Assembly: GCA_031180725.1 (NCBI GenBank)
Contig: JAPSLO010000009.1
Coordinates: 1 to 64,000 of the forward strand
DNA: 64,000 nt
Direction: 5' to 3'
From: Roseomonas sp.
Lineage (GTDB): Bacteria > Pseudomonadota > Alphaproteobacteria > Acetobacterales > Acetobacteraceae
This document shows positions 8,076-17,269 of the stretch, piece by piece; position 1 is the stretch's first letter, and each line of letters starts with the position of its first letter. The notes beneath the pieces were generated by a model. The model did not search any database. It was not told the origin of the DNA and was given only the letters and a program-made list of their open reading frames with translations. The position numbers and the translations under genes are program-made.

Positions 8076-9467
8076 TCACCCCCTGGCCAGCTTCGCCAGC
8101 AGCCGGGCGTGGCTGCGCGTGCCGGCGTGGAGGCAGCGGAGTTCGAATTTCTCGTTGGGACTGTGCACCTGGTCGTCATCCAGGCCGAAGCCCATCAGCA
8201 CCGTGTCGAGCCCCAGGATCTGCTTCATGTCGAGCACGACGGGGATGGAGCCGCCACTGCCGATCATCGCCGGCGGCTTGCCGAATTCCTCGGCCAGCGC
8301 GTCCTTCGCCGCCTGCACGAAGCGGCTGTTGTCCGGCACTTCCATGCCGGAGGAGGAGGAGAAGACCTCGAAGCTGGCCTTGGCGTCGGCGGGCAGGCGC
8401 GCGCGGACAAAGGCCTTGAAGCCCTCCGCCACCTTTTCGTGGTCCTGGCCGGGCACCAGGCGGAAGCTGATCTTGGCGTGCGCCTCGTTGGCGATGACGG
8501 TCTTGCTTCCAGGGCCGGTATAGCCGCCCCAGATGCCGTTGATGTCCGCCGTCGGGCGCGCCCAGAGGCGCTCCAACGGGCTGCGGTCCTTCTCGCCCAT
8601 GGGCACGGACAAGCCGATATCGGCCAGGAAATCGTGCTCGCTGAAGCCCAGCGCCTGCCAGGCGGCGCGCTGCTCGGCCGAGATCTCCTTCACGCCGTCG
8701 TAGAAGCCGGGGATCTGGATGCGCCCATTGGCGTCATGCAGCTCGCCCAGGATCTTCGTGATGAGGTTCAGCGGGTTCAGCGCGCTGCCGCCATACATGC
8801 CCGAATGCAGGTCGCGGTTCGCGGCCCGGATGTCGAGCTGCATGTAGCAGAGCCCGCGCAGCCGGTTGGTCAGTGCGGGCGTGTCGATATCCCACATGCC
8901 GGTGTCGGAGATGATGGCGGCATCGGCCCTCAACTCCCCGGCATGCTGGCGCAGGAAGGCGGCCAGGTTGGGGGAGCCGATCTCCTCCTCGCCTTCGATC
9001 ACGGCAGTGATGGCGCAGGGCGGTCCGCCGGCCAGGCGGTGCCAGCCGCGCATCGCCTCAATCCAGGTCAGGGTCTGGCCCTTGTCGTCCACCGCGCCGC
9101 GCGCGACCACGCGCCTGCCGTGCGGGCCGTCCACGATGACGGGGTCGAAGGGCGGGCTCTTCCACAGCTCCAGCGGGTCAGCCGGCTGCACATCGTAATG
9201 GCCGTAATAAAGCAGATGGGGGGCCTGACCTCCGGGGCCCGGGTGATGCGCCACCACCACCGGGTGCTTGGGCGTCGGCCGCAGGCTGGCGGTGAAGCCG
9301 ATCCCGGCAAGCTGGTCGCGCACCCATTCGGCCGCGCGCACGCAATCCGCCGCATGGCCCGGCTGGGCGGAGATGGAGGGGATGCGCAGCCACTCCACCA
9401 GCCGGCCGACCGCGTTTTCGTGATCGGCGTCAATGGCGGCGAGCAGCTTCTCGGTCAGGTCCATCAT
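8076..9467 (-). CDS. M20 family metallopeptidase (dipeptidase)
   Basis: This 463-residue cytosolic dinuclear-zinc peptidase belongs to the M20 dipeptidase group, which cleaves dipeptides or N-acyl amino acids. Metal and catalytic motifs are in order: YYGHYDVQP (His ligand and nearby Asp), GAVDDKGQ (bridging Asp), EGEEEIGSP (general-base Glu and ligand Glu), SDTGMWD (Asp ligand) and a late VHSPNEKF (His ligand). The dimerisation lid sits around residues 200-350 (NRDLHSGMYGG, with the His that reaches across the dimer). Its ATG directly abuts the pncC stop, and it ends the run slt, hydrolase, pgpA, pncC, dipeptidase. Confidence 0.92.
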   Translation of the reverse strand: MMDLTEKLLAAIDADHENAVGRLVEWLRIPSISAQPGHAADCVRAAEWVRDQLAGIGFTASLRPTPKHPVVVAHHPGPGGQAPHLLYYGHYDVQPADPLELWKSPPFDPVIVDGPHGRRVVARGAVDDKGQTLTWIEAMRGWHRLAGGPPCAITAVIEGEEEIGSPNLAAFLRQHAGELRADAAIISDTGMWDIDTPALTNRLRGLCYMQLDIRAANRDLHSGMYGGSALNPLNLITKILGELHDANGRIQIPGFYDGVKEISAEQRAAWQALGFSEHDFLADIGLSVPMGEKDRSPLERLWARPTADINGIWGGYTGPGSKTVIANEAHAKISFRLVPGQDHEKVAEGFKAFVRARLPADAKASFEVFSSSSGMEVPDNSRFVQAAKDALAEEFGKPPAMIGSGGSIPVVLDMKQILGLDTVLMGFGLDDDQVHSPNEKFELRCLHAGTRSHARLLAKLARG

Positions 9468-9962
9468 TCACTCCGAAAGGGCGCGGCGGATCAGCCGGAA
9501 GGCGGCGGATACGGTGGCCGCGCGGATGGCGGTGCGGTCCCCGGGGAAGACATGGCGCTCCACCAGCGTGTCCATGCCATGCCGGGCGCAGCCGATGAAG
9601 ACCAGGCCGACGGGCTTGGCGGCGCTGCCCCCGCCGGGTCCCGCGATGCCGGTGCAGGAGACGGCGATCCCAGCCCCGGCGTCGCCACGCGCGCCCTCGG
9701 CCATCTGGCGGGCAACTGGTTCGCTGACAGCGCCATGGGAAGCCAGCATCGACTCCGGCACGCCCACCAGGCGGGTCTTGGCCTGGTTGGAATAGGTGAC
9801 ATAGCCCGCCAGCAGCGTAGCGGAGGAACCGGGGACGGCCGTCAGCGCGGCGGAGATCAGCCCGCCCGTGCAACTTTCCGCCGTGGCCAAGGTGAGCTTC
9901 CGGGCCTGCAACGTGACCAGCAGGTCGGCTGCCTCCTGCAGCACGGCGTCGTCGAGCATCAC
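9468..9962 (-). CDS. pncC: CinA-type nicotinamide-nucleotide amidohydrolase
   Basis: This 164-residue stand-alone CinA C-terminal domain deamidates NMN to nicotinic acid mononucleotide in pyridine-nucleotide recycling. Signatures are TAESCTGG near the N-terminus, [11 protein letters not shown], and [11 protein letters not shown] in the active-site region. The N-terminal molybdopterin-binding-like domain of full CinA is absent, as in many Proteobacteria. Its ATG overlaps the pgpA stop by four bases, and its own stop abuts the dipeptidase start, so the block is one transcription unit. Confidence 0.92.
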   Translation of the reverse strand: MMLDDAVLQEAADLLVTLQARKLTLATAESCTGGLISAALTAVPGSSATLLAGYVTYSNQAKTRLVGVPESMLASHGAVSEPVARQMAEGARGDAGAGIAVSCTGIAGPGGGSAAKPVGLVFIGCARHGMDTLVERHVFPGDRTAIRAATVSAAFRLIRRALSE

Positions 9963-10405
9963 GGCAGCACCTCCGGAAACACGGCGCGGAGCGCGAGCAG
10001 CGCCAGGGCCGCGATCAGCCCGGCCAGGATGTCGTCCACCATCACGCCGAAGGCGCCATCCTGCCGATCGGCCCAGGAAATGGGCCAGGGCTTCAGGATG
10101 TCGAGCAGCCGGAACAGCGCGAAGGCGATCGCCAGCCCCGCCCAGCTTGCGTCCGGCAGGGCGGCGAGCGCCAGCAACATGCCCGCGCCTTCATCGGCGA
10201 CGAACCAGCCTGGGTCCTCCGTGCCACCCGGCAGCAAGCGGCCGGCTGCCCAGAACCCCGCCCCGGCGACCAGGGCGGCCAGTGCCAGGCAGGGCAAGGG
10301 CCCGAGCAGTACCAGTGGCAGCACCACGGCCGAGCCCCAGGTGCCAGGTCCCGGCCGCAGTAACCCGACCCCGCCCAGTGTGGCGACCAAGCGTGCCGCG
10401 TTCAT
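9959..10405 (-). CDS. pgpA: Phosphatidylglycerophosphatase A
   Basis: It dephosphorylates phosphatidylglycerol phosphate to phosphatidylglycerol at the inner membrane. The 148-residue protein shows the PgpA layout: an N-terminal [12 protein letters not shown] loop, hydrophobic helices, [12 protein letters not shown], and the [12 protein letters not shown] and MVDDILAGL segments that carry the conserved acidic residues of the family. The ATG at 10405 overlaps the hydrolase stop (ATGA) and matches the family start; a frame running further upstream lies inside the hydrolase gene. The pgpA-pncC adjacency is common in Alphaproteobacteria. Confidence 0.92.
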   Translation of the reverse strand: MNAARLVATLGGVGLLRPGPGTWGSAVVLPLVLLGPLPCLALAALVAGAGFWAAGRLLPGGTEDPGWFVADEGAGMLLALAALPDASWAGLAIAFALFRLLDILKPWPISWADRQDGAFGVMVDDILAGLIAALALLALRAVFPEVLP

Positions 10406-11244
10406 GCAATGGCGTGCAGGAAGCGGTCGAGGACCGGCACCACCTGCGGTTCCAGCAGCGTCGGTGCGTGGCCGCAGCCGGGGACGTTGACAAAAGCCAT
10501 GTCCGGCCGCTCGCGCCGCATCCGGTCGGCGACCTCCGCCGTCAGCAGGGTGGAGAGTTCCCCGCGCACCAGCATCAGCGGCGCATGGGCCAGCGCGCCG
10601 AAGGGGCCCCATAGTACTGGGGGCGGGCCGTTGTTGCGCAGCACCTGGGCGATGTGGGTGTCCCAGCGCGGATGCCACAGCCCATCCTTGCCCGGCGCGA
10701 AGGCAATGGCGGCATGGCGGCGCCAGCCGTCCTCGTCCAGCGTTAGGGGCGGCAGCGTGGCGCGCAGATGCGCCGCCACCGCATCCAGCGAGGGCAGCGC
10801 GGGATCGCGCGCCATCACCGCCTCCACCTCGGCCAGCGCGCCAGGGGCGATTTCCGGCCCGATGTCGTTCAGCACGGCGCCGGCAATGGCGCTGGGCCGC
10901 AACACGGCCAGCGCCATGGTCAGAAGGCCGCCGAAGCTGGTGCCCAGTATCACCGCACGCGGGCAGTGCAGGGCGGCCATGGCATCCAGCACGTCACGCA
11001 GCGATTCCTCGACGGCATAGCGGGAGAGCGCCGCCGCGCGCGCGCTTTCGCCATGCCCCGCATGGTCCAGAGCCAGCACGCGCCTGGTGCCGGCATGGCG
11101 TTCCGCAAGGCTGGCGAAATCCTCTGCCGCGCGCGTCAGCCCCGGTAGACACAGAAGCGGCGTTCGGCCTTCCGGCCCGGGCCAATCCAGCGCGGAAAGC
11201 TTCAGCCCGTCGCGGGCGTGGAAACCGATGCGACGAAAGCTCAA
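10402..11244 (-). CDS. Alpha/beta hydrolase
   Basis: This 280-residue alpha/beta-hydrolase has its nucleophile elbow at GTSFGG (GxSxG), an oxyanion region near CLPGLTRAAEDF, and a C-terminal catalytic His in GCGHAPTLLEP. The substrate is unknown. I place the start at a TTG (11244) because GGAGGG lies six bases upstream and the TTG overlaps the slt stop codon as TTGA; an ATG-initiated alternative further upstream would be read through slt. The gene lies between slt and pgpA with overlaps on both sides, so expression should be coupled. Confidence 0.82.
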   Translation of the reverse strand: MSFRRIGFHARDGLKLSALDWPGPEGRTPLLCLPGLTRAAEDFASLAERHAGTRRVLALDHAGHGESARAAALSRYAVEESLRDVLDAMAALHCPRAVILGTSFGGLLTMALAVLRPSAIAGAVLNDIGPEIAPGALAEVEAVMARDPALPSLDAVAAHLRATLPPLTLDEDGWRRHAAIAFAPGKDGLWHPRWDTHIAQVLRNNGPPPVLWGPFGALAHAPLMLVRGELSTLLTAEVADRMRRERPDMAFVNVPGCGHAPTLLEPQVVPVLDRFLHAIA

Positions 11245-13208
11245 CGCCGTCCCTCCAGGAAGGCTTCCAGCGGATGCGGCTGGTCGGCAGTGGCGGGGTT
11301 GCGGGCGCGGTAGACAGCGACGTTCTCGATCACGCGTTGCACGTAGTTGCGCGTCTCGCCGAAGGGGATCTGCTCGATCCAGTCCCGCACGTCCGGCCCG
11401 CCTTCCGTGCGTGGATCGCCATAGGTGCCGAGCCATTCATCCGCCCGCCGCGGCCCGGCATTGTAAGCGGCCGCCGCCAGCGGCAGGGCACCGTCGAAGC
11501 GGGCCAGCATGTCGCCGATATAGGCGGAGCCGAGCCGGAGGTTGTGGCTGGGATCGGTGGTCAGCAAGCCGGTGTTGTGCGCAATGCCCAGCCGTCGCGC
11601 CACCGCCTGCGCGGTGGAAGGCAGCAACTGCATCAGCCCGCGCGCACTGGCCGAGGAGACGGCCGTATTGTCGAAATTGCTCTCCTGCCGCGTGATGGCG
11701 AAGACCACGGCCGCTTCCGCACCATCGGCCGGGGCGGGGTAGGGGGTGGGCCAGCCATCCTCCAGCAGCATCACGCCATCGGCGCCGGCACGGCGCGCGA
11801 TCCACACGGCATGGTCGGGCCGGCCGATCAGCACGGCGAGCCGCGCGATCAGCCAGCGGTCAGTGGCGTCCGCCGCCATCTCCTCCATGCGCAGCAGGAA
11901 CATGCGCGCGCGGTCGGACTGGCCGAGATCGGCCAGCGTCACCACTGCCCGCGGCAATTCCCGCGCGCCGAAATGGGCGGCGAAATCGGCCGAGGGCTGC
12001 GGCAGCAGCGCGGCGGTGAGGCGCTGCGCGAATTGCCGCGGCGTCTCGCCGAGGGCGCGGCTGGACAACTGTCCGTAGAAGGTCACCGGGAAGGCGGCGC
12101 CGGCACGCCAGCGCGCCTCGGCCTCCGCTCGGCGCCCCATCGCCTCCAGCGCGAGCCCTTCCCAATAGGCGGCGCGGGAGCGGGTGATGACGCTGCGGCT
12201 GTCGTCATCCAGGCGGGCGAAATGGCGCCGCGCGGTGGCGGAATCGTTCAACCGCCGCAGCGCGATGAAACCGGCCAGGAATTCGGCTTCCTGTCGCGGT
12301 TCCCCGGGCTCCGCCTGGCCATGGTTGGCAGCCAGCCTATAGGCCGCCGCCGGGTCGCCCAGCCGCAGCAGCTTGCGGGAGAGGATCTGCCGTTCCACCC
12401 AGATGGCGCGCGCCGCCTCGGGCGGCAGGTTGCGTTGCAGGGGCTCGGCAGCCGCCCAGATCTGCGCGGCCTCGGCATCCTGGTCGCGCCGGCGCAGCAG
12501 GCGGGCGCGTTCATAGGCCAGGCCGAGGTCACGCGCGCCTGCCTCCGCCTCGCGTTCCGCGCGCAGTGCCAGGCGGGCCTCGGCCAAGGCCCGGCGGGTG
12601 CCTTCCAGCCGGGGCAGCAGGCGGGCGGCGGCCTGGATGCGGTTCTCCCACATCAGCCGGTCGAAGCGGCGCCAATGATCCTCCGCCGTCAGGATCTGCG
12701 CGTAGCGGTCGGCGAAAGCAGCCTCGATGGCGGTGTCCTCGGCCGGGCCGGAGCGCCAGGCCTCGCGCAGCATTGCCGGCACCTCTTGCCCCCGTCCAGC
12801 GCGGGAGAGGGCATCGGCGAAGCGCTGTGCGCCTTCGATCCCGCGCGGGGGGATGCGGGAGAAGTGGCGCAGCACCACCGCGTCGTCTGGCTCGGTCGCC
12901 AAGGCCTCCTCGGCGCGGCGGGCAATGGTCTCCGGCAGGGGCCAGTCGGGGTTGGCTTCCAGCCATTCGGCAATCTCGGGGCCAGTGGCCGCGCCGTTGC
13001 GAGACTGCATGCGGAGCCAGGTCACCAGCTTGGCGGCCAGGGGATCGGCCGCGAGCGCGAAGGCGGCGGCTTCGGGGAAGCGGGCGGCCTGGGCGGCCGC
13101 GAGGGCCTGTCGGCCCGCTGTCCGCGCAGCCTCGCTGGTCCAGGGCTGTGCCTGGGCGGGGCTGGCGAGAAGGAGGAGGGCGGTCAGGGGCGTCAGGACA
13201 CGGCGCAT
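11241..13208 (-). CDS. slt: Soluble lytic murein transglycosylase
   Basis: This 655-residue periplasmic enzyme cleaves the MurNAc-GlcNAc bond with formation of anhydromuropeptides. A Sec signal peptide (LTPLTALLLLASPAQAQ) is followed by about 450 residues of helical repeats (the Slt70 U-shaped superhelix) and a C-terminal SLT domain. The catalytic Glu is E509 in TRQESNFD, followed by SSASARGLMQLLP, AYNAGPRR and NYVQRVIENVAVYR, all characteristic of family 1. It is divergent from dapA across 112 bases. The slt | dapA-smpB arrangement recurs in Rhodospirillales. Confidence 0.95.
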   Translation of the reverse strand: MRRVLTPLTALLLLASPAQAQPWTSEAARTAGRQALAAAQAARFPEAAAFALAADPLAAKLVTWLRMQSRNGAATGPEIAEWLEANPDWPLPETIARRAEEALATEPDDAVVLRHFSRIPPRGIEGAQRFADALSRAGRGQEVPAMLREAWRSGPAEDTAIEAAFADRYAQILTAEDHWRRFDRLMWENRIQAAARLLPRLEGTRRALAEARLALRAEREAEAGARDLGLAYERARLLRRRDQDAEAAQIWAAAEPLQRNLPPEAARAIWVERQILSRKLLRLGDPAAAYRLAANHGQAEPGEPRQEAEFLAGFIALRRLNDSATARRHFARLDDDSRSVITRSRAAYWEGLALEAMGRRAEAEARWRAGAAFPVTFYGQLSSRALGETPRQFAQRLTAALLPQPSADFAAHFGARELPRAVVTLADLGQSDRARMFLLRMEEMAADATDRWLIARLAVLIGRPDHAVWIARRAGADGVMLLEDGWPTPYPAPADGAEAAVVFAITRQESNFDNTAVSSASARGLMQLLPSTAQAVARRLGIAHNTGLLTTDPSHNLRLGSAYIGDMLARFDGALPLAAAAYNAGPRRADEWLGTYGDPRTEGGPDVRDWIEQIPFGETRNYVQRVIENVAVYRARNPATADQPHPLEAFLEGRR

Positions 13209-13320
13209 GGGCCCAGCATAACCCGATTCCGCCCGGCGGGGCGGCCTTGCGGCAGCGGGTTCGCCCGCCTAGGTTCCGCGGTCCGCCACGGCCAATGCCG
13301 AGACAGAGGGAAGCCACAGG

Positions 13321-14199
13321 ATGTTCCGGGGATCGCTGGTCGCCTTGATCACGCCGATGCAGGCTGACGGCTCCCTGGACCTGAAAGCCTTCGCCGAATT
13401 CGTGGATTGGCAGGTCACGGAAGGTACACAGGGCCTGATCCCTGTGGGCACCACGGGTGAGAGCCCCACGCTGTCGCATGACGAGCACCACGAGGTGGTG
13501 GAGCATTGCATTGCCGCCGCGCGAGGCCGCGTGCCGGTGATCGCCGGCACCGGCAGCAACAGCACGTCCGAGGCTGTTGCCCTGACGCGCCATGCGAAGG
13601 AAGCGGGCGCCGATGCGGCGCTGGTGGTGACGCCCTACTACAACAAGCCGACGCAGGAAGGGCTCTATCGTCACTACATGGCGATCGCCGATGCGGTGGA
13701 TCTGCCGATCCTGATCTACAACATCCCCGGGCGCAGCGTGATCGACATGAGCGTCGAGACCATGGCCCGGCTGGCGAAGCACCCGAACATCGTCGGCGTA
13801 AAGGATGCGACGGCGAACCTGACCCGCCCGCTGCACACCCGCGCCACCTGCGGCCCGGAGTTCTGCCAGTTGTCGGGCGAGGACCACACCGCCATCGCCT
13901 ATATGGCCGCGGGCGGCCATGGCTGCATCAGCGTGACGGCGAATATCGCCCCGCGCCTCTGCCGCCAGATGCACGACGCCTGGGCCGCCGGCCGCGTGCA
14001 GGAGGCCATCGCCATCCAGGACCGGCTGCTGCCGGTGCATGACGCCATGTTCTGCGAGACATCGCCCGGACCGGTGAAGTATGCCGCGAGCCTGCTGGGC
14101 AAGGCGCTGGACCTCTGCCGCCTGCCGATGGCCCCGGTGGCCGAAAGCACGAAGCAGCGCGTGCGCGAGGCGATGACCTCGGCGGGCCTGCTGAACTAG
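13321..14199 (+). CDS. dapA: 4-hydroxy-tetrahydrodipicolinate synthase
   Basis: It condenses pyruvate with aspartate semialdehyde, the first committed step of diaminopimelate and lysine synthesis. The 292-residue TIM barrel has the pyruvate-binding Thr pair in GTTGES, catalytic Tyr133 in IYNIPGRS and Schiff-base Lys161 in GVKDATANL. A good ribosome binding site (GAGGGAAG) precedes the ATG. smpB follows after seven bases, so the two are cotranscribed. No riboswitch-like leader is seen in the 112 bases shared with slt. Confidence 0.97.
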   Translation: MFRGSLVALITPMQADGSLDLKAFAEFVDWQVTEGTQGLIPVGTTGESPTLSHDEHHEVVEHCIAAARGRVPVIAGTGSNSTSEAVALTRHAKEAGADAALVVTPYYNKPTQEGLYRHYMAIADAVDLPILIYNIPGRSVIDMSVETMARLAKHPNIVGVKDATANLTRPLHTRATCGPEFCQLSGEDHTAIAYMAAGGHGCISVTANIAPRLCRQMHDAWAAGRVQEAIAIQDRLLPVHDAMFCETSPGPVKYAASLLGKALDLCRLPMAPVAESTKQRVREAMTSAGLLN

Positions 14200-14206
14200 G
14201 AAAGAA

Positions 14207-14692
14207 ATGGCCGAACCACGGAAGAAGGGCCTGATCAGCCACGGCGTTGCCGCGCAGAATCGCAAGGCCCGCTTCGACTACAAGATCGGTGAGACGATCG
14301 AGGCCGGCCTGGCGCTGGTTGGCCCCGAGGTGAAGTCGCTGCGCGCTGGCCGCGCCACGCTCAGCGAGGCCTGGGCCGGCGAGCGCAACGGCGAGATGTG
14401 GCTGTTCAACGCCTATATCCCGGAATGGCAGGCGGGCAGCTTCGCCGCGAAGTTCGAGCCCCGCCGCCCGCGCAAGTTGCTGCTGCACCGCAAGCAGGTG
14501 CGCGAACTAACCGGCAGCATCACGCGCGAGGGCATCACGCTGGTGCCCATGCAGATCCACTTCAACGACCGCGGCCGCGCGAAGGTGCTGCTGGGCGTCG
14601 CCGAAGGCAAGAAGAAGCACGACAAGCGCGCCGCCATTGCCGCGCGCGACTGGCAGCGCGACAAGGCCCGGCTGATGCGGGAGAAGGGCTGA
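14207..14692 (+). CDS. smpB: SsrA-binding protein (trans-translation)
   Basis: SmpB binds tmRNA and delivers it to stalled ribosomes. The 161-residue protein has the expected NRKARFDYKIGETIEAGLAL opening, the VKSLRAGRATLSE core, and a basic C-terminal tail (KKKHDKRAAIAARDWQRDKARLM) that enters the mRNA channel. An AGGAAAGAA ribosome site lies directly before the ATG. tmRNA itself is not in this window. It converges on the cobW-like gene with only four bases between stops, leaving no room for a separate terminator. Confidence 0.97.
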   Translation: MAEPRKKGLISHGVAAQNRKARFDYKIGETIEAGLALVGPEVKSLRAGRATLSEAWAGERNGEMWLFNAYIPEWQAGSFAAKFEPRRPRKLLLHRKQVRELTGSITREGITLVPMQIHFNDRGRAKVLLGVAEGKKKHDKRAAIAARDWQRDKARLMREKG

Positions 14693-14696
14693 ACGC

Positions 14697-15665
14697 TCAG
14701 ATCGGCGTGCAGGCCAGCGCCGCGCCATCGCGATAGGTGGCGATGCGCACCGGCGCTGGCGCCAGCCCGGCACGCAGTTCCGACAAGCCGAGGTCGCGCA
14801 GGATCACCACCAGGCCCTCTGGCGCCTCGCGCGCGGCGGCGATGGGGGCGGGCGGGGCGAAGAGCGTGCCGACCGCCTGCACCAGCAACGGCACATCGGC
14901 GCCCGGGCGCCGGATAAAGCCCTTCACCCGCAGCAGGCGGTCGCCGCAGAAGGCGGCCAGATCCTCCAGCAGGTCCAGCCGGTCCTCCCAGCCGGCCTCC
15001 TCGGTAAAGGCCAAGCGTAGCACCGACACACGGGGATGGGCGGCAATGGCCGAGGGCTGGACGGCCACGGTGCCGCCGTCCTCAGCGGCAAAGGCGGCGC
15101 GGGCGCGAGCCAGGCGGTCCGTCTCCAGCACATGGCGCGCAAGCGGGTTCGCGGACCGTGCCATCTCCAGCGCTGGCGCAGGATCAGCGAGGTCAGTTTT
15201 GGTCAGCACGATGGTCCCGGCCGCGGCCAGCTGCGCCGCCACCTCATCGAACTCCGCCGCCTGCCATACAGCCTGGGTCGCATCGCAGGTGGAGACCACC
15301 CGCACCGCGAGGCGCAGCGGCGCCAGTGGCCCAAGGGAGCGCAGGATCGGTCCTGGCTTCGACAGGCCCGATCCCTCCAGCACGATGCGCCGGAAGGGCG
15401 GCTGGCCGGCCTTCTCCCGCGCCTCCACCAGGGCGCGGATGGTGAAGACCAGGTCGCTGGTCAGCGAACAGCAGACACAGCCATTGGCCAGCATCGCCAT
15501 CGGCAGGGCGCCGCCTTCGGCCAGGATGGCGCCGTCCACCCCGATCTCGCCGGCCTCGTTGACGATTACGGCGGTGTCCGCCGCTTCCGGCAGGCTGAGC
15601 CAGTCCACCAGCAGCGAGGTCTTGCCGCTGCCCAGGAAGCCCGCCAGCAGGATGAATTCCGTCAT
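14697..15665 (-). CDS. CobW/COG0523 family GTP-dependent metallochaperone
   Basis: This 322-residue G3E GTPase has a P-loop at residues 9-16 (GFLGSGKT), the family metal-binding CxCC motif (C63, C65, C66 in NGCVCCSL), a Mg-binding EGSGLSKP segment and the guanine-specificity motif TKTD. The C-terminal CobW_C domain covers about the last 100 residues. Members load metals (Zn, Co or Fe) into client proteins. It is the last gene of the polyamine-type ABC/amidohydrolase operon, and its ATG overlaps the amidohydrolase stop (ATGA). The adjoining metal-dependent amidohydrolase is the obvious candidate client; that link is inference. Confidence 0.88.
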   Translation of the reverse strand: MTEFILLAGFLGSGKTSLLVDWLSLPEAADTAVIVNEAGEIGVDGAILAEGGALPMAMLANGCVCCSLTSDLVFTIRALVEAREKAGQPPFRRIVLEGSGLSKPGPILRSLGPLAPLRLAVRVVSTCDATQAVWQAAEFDEVAAQLAAAGTIVLTKTDLADPAPALEMARSANPLARHVLETDRLARARAAFAAEDGGTVAVQPSAIAAHPRVSVLRLAFTEEAGWEDRLDLLEDLAAFCGDRLLRVKGFIRRPGADVPLLVQAVGTLFAPPAPIAAAREAPEGLVVILRDLGLSELRAGLAPAPVRIATYRDGAALACTPI

Positions 15666-17269
15666 GCGTGGGCGGCGCCGGCTTCCGCCTCCTCGGCCTT
15701 CTGGGCGGCGACCATGGCGCGGATATCGGCCAGCAGGTCCTCCACGTCGAAGACCAGGCCGCCGCGGATGGTGTGGCGCAGGGCCCGGCGCCATTCGCCC
15801 TTGTTGGTCTGCTCGTTCAGGCGCAGCGCGCCGGTGCCGTAGAGCAGCTTGAAGTCGCTCAGCGGGTTCTCGTCCAGCACCAGCAGGTCGGCCAGCTTGC
15901 CCACCTCGATGCTGCCCGTCTCGGTATCGAGGCCCAGCAGTTCCGCGCCCTGGATGGTGGCGGAACGCAGCACTTCCAGCGGGTTGAAGCCGGCTTCCTG
16001 CAGCAGCTCCAGTTCTCTTACGTAGCCGTAGCCGAAAATCTGGAAGATGAAGCCGGAATCGCTGCCGGTGCAGACGCGCCCGCCGCGGTTCTTGTAAGCG
16101 TTCAGGAACTGCATCCACAGCCGGTAGTGCTGTTTCCACTCCACCTCGTTGGCGATGGACCAGCGATACCAATAGGCGCCGTGCCCGCCGCGGCTGGGCT
16201 GGAAATAGCGCCACATGCTGGGCCAGGTGTACTCGTCGTGCCAGTCGGCTCGGCGGAAGCGCATCAGGTCACGATTGGCGTCGTAGATCGTGAAGGTGGG
16301 GACGAAGGTGAAGTCCAGCTCCAGGAAGCGGTCCAGCACCTCGTTCCACTTCGCGCTGCCCGGCTCGGCCGCCTGCAGGAAGGTTTGGCCGGCGGCGGAG
16401 AAGCGGAAATATTCGTCGTTGTAGTTGTAGTCGGGCGGATAGCTCTGGACGATGCGCTCGTCGTACAGCGCCTCCGGCAGGCCGTAATAGTGCTCGGCGC
16501 TGGTCAGGCCCCAGCGCGCGGTGGTCAGCGCATTCATGCGCGTCACCGCCTGCTGGGCGTGATGGCAGCCGGTGCGCAGGCCCAGCTTGCCGCATTCCTC
16601 CAATGCCGCGCGCATGATGGCGGGCGGGGCGCCGAAGAACTTGATGCCGTCCGCGCCCTTCTCCTTCGCCTTGCGCAGCCAGGCGCGCGCATCCTCCGGC
16701 GTGTGGATGATCTTCAGCATGTCATTCACAGCGGGGAAGTAGGGATGCGCGCGGATGCGCGGCGCGGCGATGCGGTTGGCGGCGGAGGCTTCGCGCTGGT
16801 CCACCACCCAGTCCAGGCCGTTGAAGCAGCCCATCTCCCGCACCGTGGTCACGCCATGCGCCAGCCAGAGCTTGTAGACATAGTCGGCCGGCGCAACCTT
16901 GCCGTGCAGCCCGTGATAGGGGACGCCGATATGGGTGTGGCAGTCGATCAGCCCCGGCGTCACGAACTTGCCGTGGCAGTCGATCTCGTGGTCGCCGGCG
17001 GGCGGGCGGCGGGACGGGTTGATCGGCCGGTGCGGCGTGCCGACAGGCGTGATGGCGGTGATGCGGTCGCCCTCGACCACGATGTCGGCCGGGCCCCAGG
17101 GCGGCGCGCCGGTGCCGTCGATGATCGTGGCACCGCGCAGCACCAGCCGGCGATAGGGGCCGGTGCCACGGTCGCGGCTGGTCGCCTTCGGAACGGGCGG
17201 CATGCCGAGCCGCGTGTTCTTCGCCGTGATCTCCGTCCCGATATCGGGTGCGCTGGCGGCGTCGCTCAT
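15662..17269 (-). CDS. Metal-dependent amidohydrolase
   Basis: This 535-residue amidohydrolase-superfamily enzyme has an N-terminal beta-sandwich strand (GATIIDGTGAPPWG), the HxH metal pair in LIDCHTHIGVP, a Lys in GADGIKFFG, His residues in GCHHAQQA and SAEHYYGL, and the late Asp in TGSDSGF. It ends with the usual GSIEVGKLADLLVLDENPL closing segment. A long insertion rich in Trp and Tyr (about residues 330-400) is unusual and may shape the substrate pocket. Short overlaps join it to the upstream permease and the downstream cobW gene, so its substrate probably enters through this operon's transporter. The reaction (C-N hydrolysis) is certain only at superfamily level. Confidence 0.85.
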   Translation of the reverse strand: MSDAASAPDIGTEITAKNTRLGMPPVPKATSRDRGTGPYRRLVLRGATIIDGTGAPPWGPADIVVEGDRITAITPVGTPHRPINPSRRPPAGDHEIDCHGKFVTPGLIDCHTHIGVPYHGLHGKVAPADYVYKLWLAHGVTTVREMGCFNGLDWVVDQREASAANRIAAPRIRAHPYFPAVNDMLKIIHTPEDARAWLRKAKEKGADGIKFFGAPPAIMRAALEECGKLGLRTGCHHAQQAVTRMNALTTARWGLTSAEHYYGLPEALYDERIVQSYPPDYNYNDEYFRFSAAGQTFLQAAEPGSAKWNEVLDRFLELDFTFVPTFTIYDANRDLMRFRRADWHDEYTWPSMWRYFQPSRGGHGAYWYRWSIANEVEWKQHYRLWMQFLNAYKNRGGRVCTGSDSGFIFQIFGYGYVRELELLQEAGFNPLEVLRSATIQGAELLGLDTETGSIEVGKLADLLVLDENPLSDFKLLYGTGALRLNEQTNKGEWRRALRHTIRGGLVFDVEDLLADIRAMVAAQKAEEAEAGAAHA